From contig JACAEX010000007.1 of assembly GCA_013388635.1 (NCBI GenBank), positions 1 to 56,603 on the forward strand: 56,603 bases of DNA, in the 5' to 3' direction. Of this stretch, positions 49,093-56,603 are shown in pieces. Within the stretch, counting starts at the first letter, position 1; each line of letters begins with the position of its first letter. The notes under the pieces are model-generated. The model searched no databases and was not told where the DNA came from. It saw only the letters and a list, made by a program, of their open reading frames with translations. The translations under genes were made by a program, and so were the position numbers. Source of the DNA: Syntrophaceae bacterium (GTDB lineage Bacteria; Desulfobacterota; BSN033; UBA1163).

Positions 49093-50073
49093 TCACTTCA
49101 CCATGCCAAAAGTCTTCATAAAGTTTCGCATGGTCTCCATCTCCGAAGCAACCCATTCCGAAAGCTTATCCGGCCCCATGTAACTCTCCGGATCAAGATA
49201 TTGATCATCGGCAAATCTCTTCCACTCCGGGGTCTCCATTCCCTTACGAAAGGCCTCGGCCAGTATTTTAACCCGGTCGGCCGGAGTGCCTGCCTTGGCC
49301 ACGATGGATCGAAACTGGGGCAGTGTCAGATCAAATCCCATTTCGGTTGAAGAAGGAACTTCGGGGAAATCGCGATGGCGCTTGCGGGCGAAGATGACCA
49401 CGGGACGAAGCTGTTTGGAAACCAGATATTGTTTGATATCTCCGGCCTGTTCATAGAGCACATCCGATTGGCCAGACAGAGTGGAGGCGTACCTCTCCTC
49501 CGGTTTCGGCAGAGGGATGAGTAGCATCTTATACCCTTTTGAGGCCAAGTAACGAACGGTGATGTCATCAACCGTTCCAAGACCTGTGGCCCCCACTCTC
49601 AACTTTCCCGGGTTATCCTTCGCATATTTGAGAAGGTCCTGGACTGTCTTAAATGGACCGCCCTCTTTGACAAAGAGAAAGGAAGGGGCAACCTGCGTCC
49701 GGATGATCCACTCGAAGTGGCTGACGCGGTAAGGCGAAGTGTCCGCCGAAATGGTGGCCAGGGTATCTGCAATGTAGGTGGCCACCGTGTGGCCATCGGC
49801 TTTACCGGAAACCAGATCCGCCAACCCTCTGTTTCCCGAATACCCCGAAACATTTGAAACCCGGATGGGGACACCCAGGAATTTTTCAGACACGCGGCTG
49901 AGCGTTCTCGCCATCTGATCAGCCCCACCTCCCGCTCCCCATGTGCAAATGAACTCGATGGGGCGTTCGGGGAATTTTTCTGCAGCCCAGAGGACTGTGC
50001 TGCCCGTGCTTAATATGAAGATGAACATGAGAACCATCAACAATCGTCGTACCTTATAATATTTCTGATCCAT
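49093..50073 (-). CDS. Bug-type (TctC family) tripartite tricarboxylate transporter binding protein
   Basis: A 326-residue periplasmic binding protein. A signal peptide covers about 1-30 (LLMVLMFIFILSTGSTVLWA). The mature start ERPIEFICTWGAGGGADQMA is the family's carboxylate-binding loop. ATGLGTVDDITVRYLASKG and PLPKPEERYASTLSGQSDV follow the usual order. ATG 50073 has GGGAGGG upstream; the earlier in-frame start is not supported. No TctA/TctB membrane genes are near, so it is an orphan that may work with a distant permease or as an extracytoplasmic sensor component. Confidence 0.85.
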   Translation of the reverse strand: MDQKYYKVRRLLMVLMFIFILSTGSTVLWAAEKFPERPIEFICTWGAGGGADQMARTLSRVSEKFLGVPIRVSNVSGYSGNRGLADLVSGKADGHTVATYIADTLATISADTSPYRVSHFEWIIRTQVAPSFLFVKEGGPFKTVQDLLKYAKDNPGKLRVGATGLGTVDDITVRYLASKGYKMLLIPLPKPEERYASTLSGQSDVLYEQAGDIKQYLVSKQLRPVVIFARKRHRDFPEVPSSTEMGFDLTLPQFRSIVAKAGTPADRVKILAEAFRKGMETPEWKRFADDQYLDPESYMGPDKLSEWVASEMETMRNFMKTFGMVK

Positions 50074-50157
50074 AAAAGCCCTCCCTTCCGAATGTGATGG
50101 ATTGCTGAACCCCTCGGGCCTCAGCATCTTTTCATATCATCCTCTTCAAATACGTCT

Positions 50158-50667
50158 TCAAATTCCTGTTTGGCCTTCCACAATCGCCTCCTCTGGACCC
50201 GGAACCTTTCTGGAAATTCCGGTATCCTCTGATCTTCTCCCGTCCCCCCTTTCTAAAAAGCGACGGCCGTATTTTTCCTGAGGCCTTCCTCTGCTTTGGG
50301 CCGTCGTTTTTCGATCACGGAGAATTTCAGAAGAATCGTGGTTTGTCCTGAACATGGCCATAATCGACGCTAACTCCTCGGCTGCCGCTGCATTCTGCTG
50401 GGTGACGTTGTTCATCTCTGCCGAAACCTTGCTGATCTGTTCGATCCCTTGAGCCTGTTCGCTGGAGGCCGCGGAGATCTCACCCACCAGCTCGCTCACC
50501 TTCCTAAAGAAGGGATGGTCGCCCGTTTGTCCATTTCGGCTTGTTTTGCGGGAATGAGGAGCATATTTCGTGCCAAAAAGGCTGTTGTAGGATGCCCACA
50601 TCCTTATCTCTTTTGAGGGAGTGACCCCGGTTGACGTTAGCTGAAGCCATCGCTCAAAAATGGGCAT
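50158..50667 (-). pseudogene. fragment of a methyl-accepting chemotaxis protein tail
   Basis: About 46 residues encoded at 50365-50505 (ELVGEISAASSEQAQGIEQI, then VSAEMNNVTQQNAAAAEELA) match the end of the chemoreceptor signalling domain. The sequence upstream in the frame (SYNSLFGTKYAPHSRKTS) is unrelated, and the sequence downstream looks frame-shifted: ordinary receptor tails end in an acidic peptide, and another frame gives QEFEDVFEEDD. This is a truncated, decayed receptor on the minus strand, opposite to the intact chemotaxis genes. Confidence 0.7.
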
Positions 50668-51187
50668 GAAATGGCTGAGGAGCGCTCAATCGAGCGGTCA
50701 GAAACTTACCAGTTAAGACCTCAAGATGATTAGAAAAGGGCTCTTTTTTAACCAGGGTCTCCTGCAACCAGGGTACCTCTCAGGAATGCCCCCCTTTCTT
50801 ACTTATCACAGAGCATTGCTTATCTTGTTAATGGATATTCCACCACTATTTCAATTAAACCCTCCTTAAGAGAAGATTGAAAAAAACCTCCTAAGTGATC
50901 GATCCTTCAGTGACAATTTTCGCTCCCTTTGCCCCACTACCCCCTCTTTGGATCCCTTGTGTCCCTGGATTTCCCAATGAGGTTGGATGGATCATCGGAA
51001 TTAATGAAACATAGGTAAATCACGAGCTTTGAGTGGAGAACTTGGAGATAAGTGCCTGTTTGATCGGGACATATGGAGTAAAGGGCGATTAAGAAGTACG
51101 CCTCTGGAATGAAAATTGCAGCTAAGCCTTCGTATCTAAGTACGACCACAAGGGATGAATCCAGTAGAGGAAAGGAGGGGTTAACCT
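50668..51187. other. intergenic region before the chemotaxis genes
   Basis: No convincing gene, promoter or repeat was recognised in these 520 bases beyond purine-rich AGGAAAGGAGGGG at 51168-51180, the ribosome-binding site for the receiver gene. AT-rich stretches with frequent stops suggest non-coding or decayed DNA next to the broken receptor. Confidence 0.4.
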
Positions 51188-51562
51188 GTGGAAAACATAC
51201 TGATTATTCAGGATAGTCCTTCGGTGAACGCAATGCTCAAGTTCAGACTTGAGTCAGCAGGATTCTCCGTGGAGACAGCTGAGACGGGCGAAGAGGGCAT
51301 TGAAAAGACAAAAAGTCGTCAGTACCACCTTATTCTGCTCGATTACAACCTGCCTGGAATGAATGGAAGCCAGGTATGCCGTATGCTCAGGGAAAAAGAG
51401 AAGACCAAAAATATCCCTATCGTTTTCATGTCCGCCAAAGATGAGGAGAAACTATCTCAGCTCACAAAGGAAGCCGGTGCCAACGGTTACATCGGGTTAC
51501 CCTTTGAGGGAAAGAAGTTTATCGAGAAGATAACGGGCTTCTTGAAGACAGGGGGATCGTAG
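51188..51562 (+). CDS. single-domain response regulator (atypical receiver)
   Basis: A 124-residue CheY-like receiver that opens the chemotaxis run. The phosphorylated Asp is in LILLDYNLPGMNG (about residue 53). The first acidic pair is IIQDSPS instead of DD, and the conserved lysine before the last proline is replaced: YIGLPFEGKK instead of the usual KP. FMSAKD keeps the Ser/Thr position. Loss of the lysine usually weakens phosphorylation or its signal, so this may be a poorly switchable or differently gated receiver. Start GTG 51188, strong GGAGGGG upstream. Confidence 0.82.
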   Translation: MENILIIQDSPSVNAMLKFRLESAGFSVETAETGEEGIEKTKSRQYHLILLDYNLPGMNGSQVCRMLREKEKTKNIPIVFMSAKDEEKLSQLTKEAGANGYIGLPFEGKKFIEKITGFLKTGGS

Positions 51563-51604
51563 GTAATGGCTCGTAGCAAAACGGTCTGAGGAATACGTGA
51601 GAAT

Positions 51605-52156
51605 ATGAGAAACGACTTGGCGTCTTTGAGAATGGAGGAAGTGGCGGGCCCCACAGAGGAAATGGTCCACCATGAAGAGGATCTCTACGAGAGAGAGAGT
51701 GCGAGGGAGGAGACTCTCCAGTTCATAGTCTTTCGGCTGGCTCAAGAATGGTATGGAGTGGAAATCACAAAGGTGAAGGAGATCATCAAGGCGGGCAGGA
51801 TCACCTATCTACCTTCGAGCCCGGAATACATTGCTGGAATTGTAAACCTGAGAGGGAATATCCTATCCGTTACGGATCTCAAAACGATTTTTGGTCTGCC
51901 TCAAGAGGAGCAGACCGAGAAGACAAGAATCATCGCCGTTGAGTCCGGGACTCTGGAGACAGGGCTCCTCGTAGACGAAGTGGTTGAGTCGATTGAAGTG
52001 CCGGTCAGAAAGATCGAGCCTTCACTCCTGACGCTGCTGGCCGATGGAGCGAGATATATAGAGGGGCAGTGCAAGGTGGGTGATCGGCTGATTGCCCTTA
52101 TAAGAGTGGAGGAGATCTTCGGTAAAGAGGGTGGAGATGACGGAAATGAGCGATGA
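51605..52156 (+). CDS. cheW: CheW-like chemotaxis coupling protein
   Basis: A 183-residue coupling protein joining receptors to CheA. A variable acidic N-terminal tail (about 1-36) precedes the CheW beta-barrel: QFIVFRLAQEWYGVEITKVK, LPSSPEYIAGIVNLRGNILS and VTDLKTIFGLP. LLVDEVVESIEVPVRKIEPS is near the end. Order in the run is receiver, CheW, CheA, CheW, sensor protein, receptor, all on one strand with short gaps. Confidence 0.9.
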   Translation: MRNDLASLRMEEVAGPTEEMVHHEEDLYERESAREETLQFIVFRLAQEWYGVEITKVKEIIKAGRITYLPSSPEYIAGIVNLRGNILSVTDLKTIFGLPQEEQTEKTRIIAVESGTLETGLLVDEVVESIEVPVRKIEPSLLTLLADGARYIEGQCKVGDRLIALIRVEEIFGKEGGDDGNER

Positions 52157-52174
52157 ACAACCATACCCAATACC

Positions 52175-54370
52175 ATGGAAGGTGACATGAGCCAAGACGA
52201 ACTTACTCTCAACGATATTGCGGCGCTTATTGTTCAAATCGAACCGACCGACCTGACCGATCTGGCGCAGGTGAGAAAGGCGCTCCATGCCATTGCGGAA
52301 TCCTCCTCTGCCCCTGTCCAGAGGCTGGCGATGGAGGCGATAAAAAGGATCGATGAGATGATGGGAGGAAAGGCCTCTGACCCATCCGGCCTTCTTGCCG
52401 AAATAGGTGCTCTCATAGAAAAAGCGATGGACGAAATGGAGAAACCTGATCACGAGGAAATCTCCTCATCGAGTTCCAAGTCCGGAGGAGGAGCGCTCGC
52501 CGCCTCCAGAGATGAAACTCGGCCATCCAGCAATCTTCCAGCCGAGGCCGACCCGGCTCTCCTGGCCGAGTTCATCACCGAGAGCCGAGACCTGATTGCA
52601 AATGCAGAGGCCGCGCTTCTAAGACTCGAAGGTGACCCGGAAAACACCGAAACGGTCAACACCATCTTTCGTGCCTTTCACACCATCAAGGGGACCTCTG
52701 CCTTCCTTGGGCTCGAATCGATCTCAGAGCTTTGTCACAGGGCCGAGTCTCTCCTCACCCGCATCCGGGATAAAGAGATCCGCTGTACCGGAGGCTATGC
52801 CGACCTCGCATTTCGCTCTGTCGATATGCTCAAGGACTTCCTGAAGATCGTCCAGGATGCCTTAGGTGGAGAGCCTATGGTGACTCCTGACGGGTTTGAT
52901 GATCTGATGGCTCTGCTTGCTGAGCCGGAAGCAGCAGCCACTCTTGAAGAACCCGGCGAGGCCCCAACTGTATCACTCCGGTTGGGTGACATCCTCGTGT
53001 CCCAGGGCAAGGCGAATCGCGAAGAGGTCGAGGCTGCTGCTATTGACCAGGGGAATGAAACGATTGGCCTAGCCCTTGTCAGGTCAGAGGCTGCATCCCT
53101 CACAGAGGTTGGTAGAGCCCTGAGAGAGCAACGTCGCATGGCGTCCGGTGAATTTGCCGCGGATTCATCTGTCAGGGTTCGGACGGACCGTCTGGACCGC
53201 CTGGTCGAGATGGTCGGAGAGCTGGTGATCGGCCACTCCATGGTCGCACAGGATGAGACGGTCACATCGGGCAACCACCCTGAGCTTCAGCGCAAGGTCA
53301 ACCACACGGACAAAATCGTTCGCCAGATCCAGGACCTCTGCATGTCCATACGGATGGTCCCGCTCAGATCCACCATTCATAAGATCGCCAGGCTGGTCCG
53401 CGATTTGGCCCGCAGGAAGGAGCTCATGGTCAACTTCATTTCGATCGGCGAGGATACTGAGATCGACCGCAACATGGTCGATCTGATCAACGATCCCCTG
53501 GTTCATCTGGTCCGAAATGCCCTGGACCACGGGATCGAGCCACCCGACGAAAGGGAAAGAAATGGAAAACCAAGGGCAGGAACACTTCAGCTCAAAGCCT
53601 ACCATTCTGGCGGAAACGTGGTGGTCGAGATATCCGATGATGGCAGGGGCCTGGACCGAGAGAAGATCATTCAGAAGGCGATCGCAAAAGGCTTGATCCA
53701 GTCTGAAAAAGGGATGTCTGACAGCGAGATCACCAGCCTGATATTCCAGCCTGGCTTCTCCACAGCGGATAAGGTAACCGACATCTCAGGCAGGGGAGTG
53801 GGGTTGGATGTCGTAAGAAAAGCGGTCGAGACCCTCAGAGGTCGGGTTGAGGTTTCATCAGAGCTCGGCAAGGGATCCACCTTCTGTGTCCGTCTTCCTC
53901 TGACCATGGCTGTCACCGATGGCATGCTGGTCAGGGTGGGCAAGCAGCGGTATATCCTGCCAACGATCAACATCGATATGAGTTTTCGGCCTTCTCCAGA
54001 GGCCTTGTCCACGATCATCGGCCAGGGAGAAACCGTGCTCTTTAAAGGAAAGGTGATGCCGATCTTCAGGCTTCACCGTCTCTTCAACATCAAGGATGCG
54101 GTCGAGGACCCCACCCGAGGATTGCTGATCATTATCGGTGAGGGGACCGAGCGCTGTGCACTCCTGGTCGATGAATTGGTGGGCCAGCAACAGGTGGTGG
54201 CGAAGTCCTTGGGAAATGGGATCGGCAATGTCCAGGGGATCGCTGGCGGAGCCATTCTCGGCGATGGCCGGGTGGGGCTGATCCTCGATCCCCAGGGAAT
54301 CATCGCTTTGGCCAGGCAGACCCCGGAGCCTCGGGCTGCAAAGGAGGTGGTGTGCCGGCAGGAAACTTAA
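52175..54370 (+). CDS. cheA: chemotaxis sensor histidine kinase CheA
   Basis: A 731-residue kinase. The phosphotransfer domain (about 125-230) has HTIKGTSAFLGL with His169. Then comes a segment (about 285-340) with two repeats of the form LGDILVSQGKANREEVE and IGLALVRSEAASLTEVG. The dimerisation domain follows, then the ATPase (HLVRNALDHGI, DDGRGLD, GRGVGLDVV) and a CheW-like regulatory domain (LPLTMAVTDGMLVRVGKQRY to the C-terminus). No separate P2 response-regulator-binding domain is obvious. ATG 52187 is a possible alternative start. CheR, CheB and flagellar genes are not in the window. Confidence 0.93.
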   Translation: MEGDMSQDELTLNDIAALIVQIEPTDLTDLAQVRKALHAIAESSSAPVQRLAMEAIKRIDEMMGGKASDPSGLLAEIGALIEKAMDEMEKPDHEEISSSSSKSGGGALAASRDETRPSSNLPAEADPALLAEFITESRDLIANAEAALLRLEGDPENTETVNTIFRAFHTIKGTSAFLGLESISELCHRAESLLTRIRDKEIRCTGGYADLAFRSVDMLKDFLKIVQDALGGEPMVTPDGFDDLMALLAEPEAAATLEEPGEAPTVSLRLGDILVSQGKANREEVEAAAIDQGNETIGLALVRSEAASLTEVGRALREQRRMASGEFAADSSVRVRTDRLDRLVEMVGELVIGHSMVAQDETVTSGNHPELQRKVNHTDKIVRQIQDLCMSIRMVPLRSTIHKIARLVRDLARRKELMVNFISIGEDTEIDRNMVDLINDPLVHLVRNALDHGIEPPDERERNGKPRAGTLQLKAYHSGGNVVVEISDDGRGLDREKIIQKAIAKGLIQSEKGMSDSEITSLIFQPGFSTADKVTDISGRGVGLDVVRKAVETLRGRVEVSSELGKGSTFCVRLPLTMAVTDGMLVRVGKQRYILPTINIDMSFRPSPEALSTIIGQGETVLFKGKVMPIFRLHRLFNIKDAVEDPTRGLLIIIGEGTERCALLVDELVGQQQVVAKSLGNGIGNVQGIAGGAILGDGRVGLILDPQGIIALARQTPEPRAAKEVVCRQET

Positions 54371-54418
54371 CCGAACAGGTGAATTCGTCTTGAAAACATC
54401 TATCCAAGGAGAGTGGCG

Positions 54419-54994
54419 ATGAATAATCAAATGGCGGCAACCGTATCAAAGACCGGACAGGAAGAGAGAGCGACGAATCGGGTCAGGACTCTGAAGGGAG
54501 GAAAGTTCTTAACCTTTCTCATGGCCAATGAGAAGTACGGCCTCGAAATCTTAAAGGTGCGAGAGATCATCGGGATGATGGACGTGACCTCTGTTCCCAC
54601 AACCCCGGCCTTTGTCCGGGGCGTGATCAACCTGCGAGGAAAGGTCATTCCGGTCATCGACCTCCGTCTCAAGTTTGGAATGGAGGCCAAAGAGAATACG
54701 GAGAGGACCTGCATCATCGTGGTACACCTTGCCCACCTCGACCAGGAGATGACCATGGGGATCATTGTGGATGAGGTTTCCGATGTGCTCGACATCAGCC
54801 AGGACCAGATTGAGCCTCCGCCTTCCTTCGGGGCAAACATCAGGACCGACTTCATCCTCGGGATGGGCAAGGTTGAGCAGAAGGTGATCACGATGCTCGA
54901 TATCGATCGGGTCCTCACCGAGCAGGAGATTTCGCTTGTCGAAAGCTCAGCGGAGAAGGCAGGATCTGAACCGGATAAGCCGATCAACGGCTAA
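54419..54994 (+). CDS. cheW: CheW-like chemotaxis coupling protein (second)
   Basis: A 191-residue paralogue. KFLTFLMANEKYGLEILKVR, VPTTPAFVRGVINLRGKVIP and VIDLRLKFGM are canonical CheW blocks and closer to the consensus than in the first CheW. MGIIVDEVSDVLDISQDQIE, then GMGKVEQKVITMLDIDRVL end the domain. ATG 54419 is used because AAGGAGAG stands five bases before it. Two different CheW proteins flanking CheA suggest mixed arrays or different receptor partners. Confidence 0.92.
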   Translation: MNNQMAATVSKTGQEERATNRVRTLKGGKFLTFLMANEKYGLEILKVREIIGMMDVTSVPTTPAFVRGVINLRGKVIPVIDLRLKFGMEAKENTERTCIIVVHLAHLDQEMTMGIIVDEVSDVLDISQDQIEPPPSFGANIRTDFILGMGKVEQKVITMLDIDRVLTEQEISLVESSAEKAGSEPDKPING

Positions 54995-55098
54995 GCCGCA
55001 GCTTCAAGTTGAGGTCGGGGCTCGCGCCTCAATTTATGATTACGATCCAATAAACCGAGTTGCAAAAGTTCCAAGGATAAAGAAAGGAGGAGCGAAGA

Positions 55099-55665
55099 AT
55101 GAAAAAGATATCGATATTCCTAACCATTGGGCTTTTTTTGGTCTGGGGTGTCTCAATCACCTATGGTGGTGAGAAAGCCCCCCAGAAGATAATCGATTTT
55201 GCTCACTCAACCCTGGCAAAATACGGGACCGATCCGATCATCGTGAAAGCGGTGAAGGCAGAAAATGCAAAAGGAAAGACCCTCCCTCAGATCAAAGAAC
55301 TGGACAAGAAATGGATGGCCACCCCTGGCATCACAGACTATATGAAAGCGCTGATGGAGAACGAATGTGGCAGGTACCTGCGCCAGATTCAGGCATCGGC
55401 CCCATTCTACGCAGAGATCTTTGTCATGGACAACCTGGGTGCCAACGTGGCCATGAGCGATAAGACTTCGGACTACTGGCAGGGCGATGAGGCCAAGTTC
55501 ATCAAATCTTATAACGATGGGAAAGGGGCGGTTTTCGTCGACGATGTCAAGTTTGACGATAGCACCCAGGCCTACCTGGTTCAGGTCTCGGTTCCGGTGA
55601 AGGATGGCAACAAGGTTATCGGAGCCATCACCTTTGGAATCAACGTCGATAAGTTTGGGAAGTAG
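55099..55665 (+). CDS. secreted Cache/PDC-like sensor domain protein
   Basis: A 188-residue protein with a signal peptide (about 1-24, IFLTIGLFLVWGVSITYGG) and no further membrane segment, so it is predicted periplasmic. The mature part looks like a single Cache (PAS-like) extracytoplasmic domain: FYAEIFVMDNLGANVAMSDK, SDYWQGDEAKFIKSYNDGKG, then VSVPVKDGNKVIGAITFGIN. Such domains normally sit inside receptors. Here the domain is a separate protein directly upstream of a chemoreceptor gene, and probably presents a ligand to it. AAAGGAGGAG lies before the ATG. Confidence 0.78.
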   Translation: MKKISIFLTIGLFLVWGVSITYGGEKAPQKIIDFAHSTLAKYGTDPIIVKAVKAENAKGKTLPQIKELDKKWMATPGITDYMKALMENECGRYLRQIQASAPFYAEIFVMDNLGANVAMSDKTSDYWQGDEAKFIKSYNDGKGAVFVDDVKFDDSTQAYLVQVSVPVKDGNKVIGAITFGINVDKFGK

Positions 55666-55731
55666 TGAGAAGGGGTTGGCCTTCTTCAGGGCTTGCCCCT
55701 CTAATCTCTTAAGAAAGGAGTACGAATCGAA

Positions 55732-56603
55732 ATGAAATGGATCACAAATCTTAAGATTGGGGCAAGGCTTCTTCTCGGCTTCTCCATCATGATCCTGCTG
55801 ATGGTGGTCATCAGCCTATCAGGGCTGAGGAGCACGAGAAATATCCAGCGAAACCTCGATGAAATCTTCAGGCTCCGATTGCCCAGCATCGACTATCTGA
55901 TCGAAGCAGATCGAGACCTGCAGCAGTTGCTCGTGGCAGAACGGTCGATGATCTTTTCGGACGCCCAGTCGGATGTATTCAAGGAATTGGTCCAGGAGTA
56001 TGAAACCAAATTGAAGCGATCCGAAGAGTGTTGGGAAAAATACAGGGCCCTTGCCAGCACTTCTGAAGAGAGGGCGGTCATCCCCAAGTACGAAAAGGCC
56101 AGAGAAGAGTGGAAGGCCATATCGAGAAAACTGGTGGAAGGCCGAAAAGAAGATACAAGAGAGGGAAGACGGCTGGCGATCGACCTGAGCCTGGGAGCTG
56201 CCAAGAAGGCCTTTGAGGAGATGCGGTCCTATCTCAATGAGTTGCAAGGGATCAACTTGAATAATGCTCGACAGGCCCACCTCGCAGCATCGGCCACTTA
56301 CAGGGCGACGGTCTCCACGCTCCTCACCATCGCAGGGATTGGTCTCTTGGTCGGACTCTTTCTGATGTGGACGATCGGCCGGGGAGTGACGAAACCCCTC
56401 CGTACAGTGATCCAGGGTCTGACCCAGGGTGCGGGTCAGGTCTCTTCTGCATCGGGTCAGATCTCTCAGGCCAGCCAACAGGTGGCCCAGGGCGCAAGCC
56501 AGCAGGCCTCAGGCATTGAGGAGGCCTCCTCCTCCCTCGAAGAGATCGCCTCCATGACCAAACAGAACGCCAACAACGCCGAACAGGCCAACACCCTGAT
56601 GTC
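55732..56603 (+). CDS. methyl-accepting chemotaxis protein (cut by window end)
   Basis: The first 290 residues of a transmembrane chemoreceptor. TM1 is about 10-32 (LLLGFSIMILLMVVISLSGL). A four-helix-bundle ligand domain without an obvious PAS fold follows (about 35-190), then TM2 (about 195-216), a short HAMP-like region (WTIGRGVTKPLRTVIQGL) and the start of the signalling domain (VAQGASQQASGIEEASSSLE, then EIASMTKQNANNAEQAN). The frame is open to the last base, so the gene continues beyond the window. AAAGGAG lies 11 bases before ATG 55732. Confidence 0.92.
   Translation, partial: MKWITNLKIGARLLLGFSIMILLMVVISLSGLRSTRNIQRNLDEIFRLRLPSIDYLIEADRDLQQLLVAERSMIFSDAQSDVFKELVQEYETKLKRSEECWEKYRALASTSEERAVIPKYEKAREEWKAISRKLVEGRKEDTREGRRLAIDLSLGAAKKAFEEMRSYLNELQGINLNNARQAHLAASATYRATVSTLLTIAGIGLLVGLFLMWTIGRGVTKPLRTVIQGLTQGAGQVSSASGQISQASQQVAQGASQQASGIEEASSSLEEIASMTKQNANNAEQANTLM

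Noticed and set aside
1-56603. rRNA, tRNA and insertion sequences
   Set aside because: No cloverleaf-like sequence with a T-arm motif, no rRNA segment and no transposase frame was recognised on reading. A tRNAscan or Infernal run would be needed to exclude a short RNA gene.

Overview
The window reads as a chromosomal segment of an anaerobic, Gram-negative, motile or chemosensing bacterium, most likely from the Desulfobacterota (the former Deltaproteobacteria) or a close relative. This is an inference from gene content: a 4-hydroxybenzoyl-CoA reductase-type molybdoenzyme with the extra [4Fe-4S] loop, a tungsten/molybdenum aldehyde ferredoxin oxidoreductase, two TAXI-type TRAP transporters, an outer-membrane porin, a 443-residue glutamine synthetase of the non-adenylylated type, and Hfq next to MiaA. 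No rRNA, tRNA, CRISPR array or complete insertion sequence was found.

Layout. (1) 0-9.6 kb is housekeeping: an unassigned TIM-barrel-like protein, then a minus-strand run miaA-hfq-scpB-rluB and a polyprenol/diacylglycerol kinase-like membrane protein. On the plus strand follow a GAF-Fis regulator, a QueG-like iron-sulfur protein, mnmG and two tandem PAC2 proteins. (2) 9.7-18.2 kb is a minus-strand biosynthetic block: a zinc alcohol dehydrogenase, a VapBC-type toxin-antitoxin pair, an LsrF-like aldolase, a LeuB-type dehydrogenase, purD, purH and glnA. A GAF-ANTAR antiterminator is divergent from glnA and has a long structured leader. (3) 19.7-23.7 kb holds a porin with a strong promoter and terminator, a HepT/MntA toxin-antitoxin pair and a CsgG-like lipoprotein. 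(4) 23.7-27.7 kb is a three-subunit xanthine dehydrogenase-family enzyme of the HcrBCA type. (5) 27.7-33.1 kb carries a carboxymuconolactone decarboxylase-like protein, a beta-hydroxyacid dehydrogenase, a DJ-1/PfpI protein and a TAXI-TRAP pair, much of it visibly richer in GC than its surroundings and possibly acquired.

(6) 33.4-43.6 kb is the most interesting catabolic unit. It encodes a complete membrane-bound succinate dehydrogenase/fumarate reductase-type complex with a fused cytochrome subunit, an MmgE/PrpD-family protein, a DapA-like aldolase, a TAXI binding protein, a fused TRAP permease and a D-malate/tartrate dehydrogenase-like enzyme. Read together, this looks like uptake, oxidation, hydration, and then cleavage or oxidative decarboxylation of a substituted dicarboxylic acid. 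A decayed tail of another TRAP permease lies inside it. (7) 43.6-47.4 kb has an IclR-family regulator divergent from a zinc-ribbon/aldehyde oxidoreductase/four-cluster ferredoxin operon. Two near-identical operator-like palindromes sit one on each side of the divergent region. (8) 47.6 kb to the end is a signalling block: an HD-GYP response regulator, an orphan Bug-type binding protein, a broken chemoreceptor tail, a degenerate receiver protein, CheW, CheA, a second CheW, a secreted Cache-like protein and a chemoreceptor cut by the window edge.

Several intergenic spaces hold degenerate inverted repeats built from short iterated words. At least five word families are present, and several copies overlap the stop codon of the gene before them. 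They are a notable feature of this genome that gene annotation does not explain.
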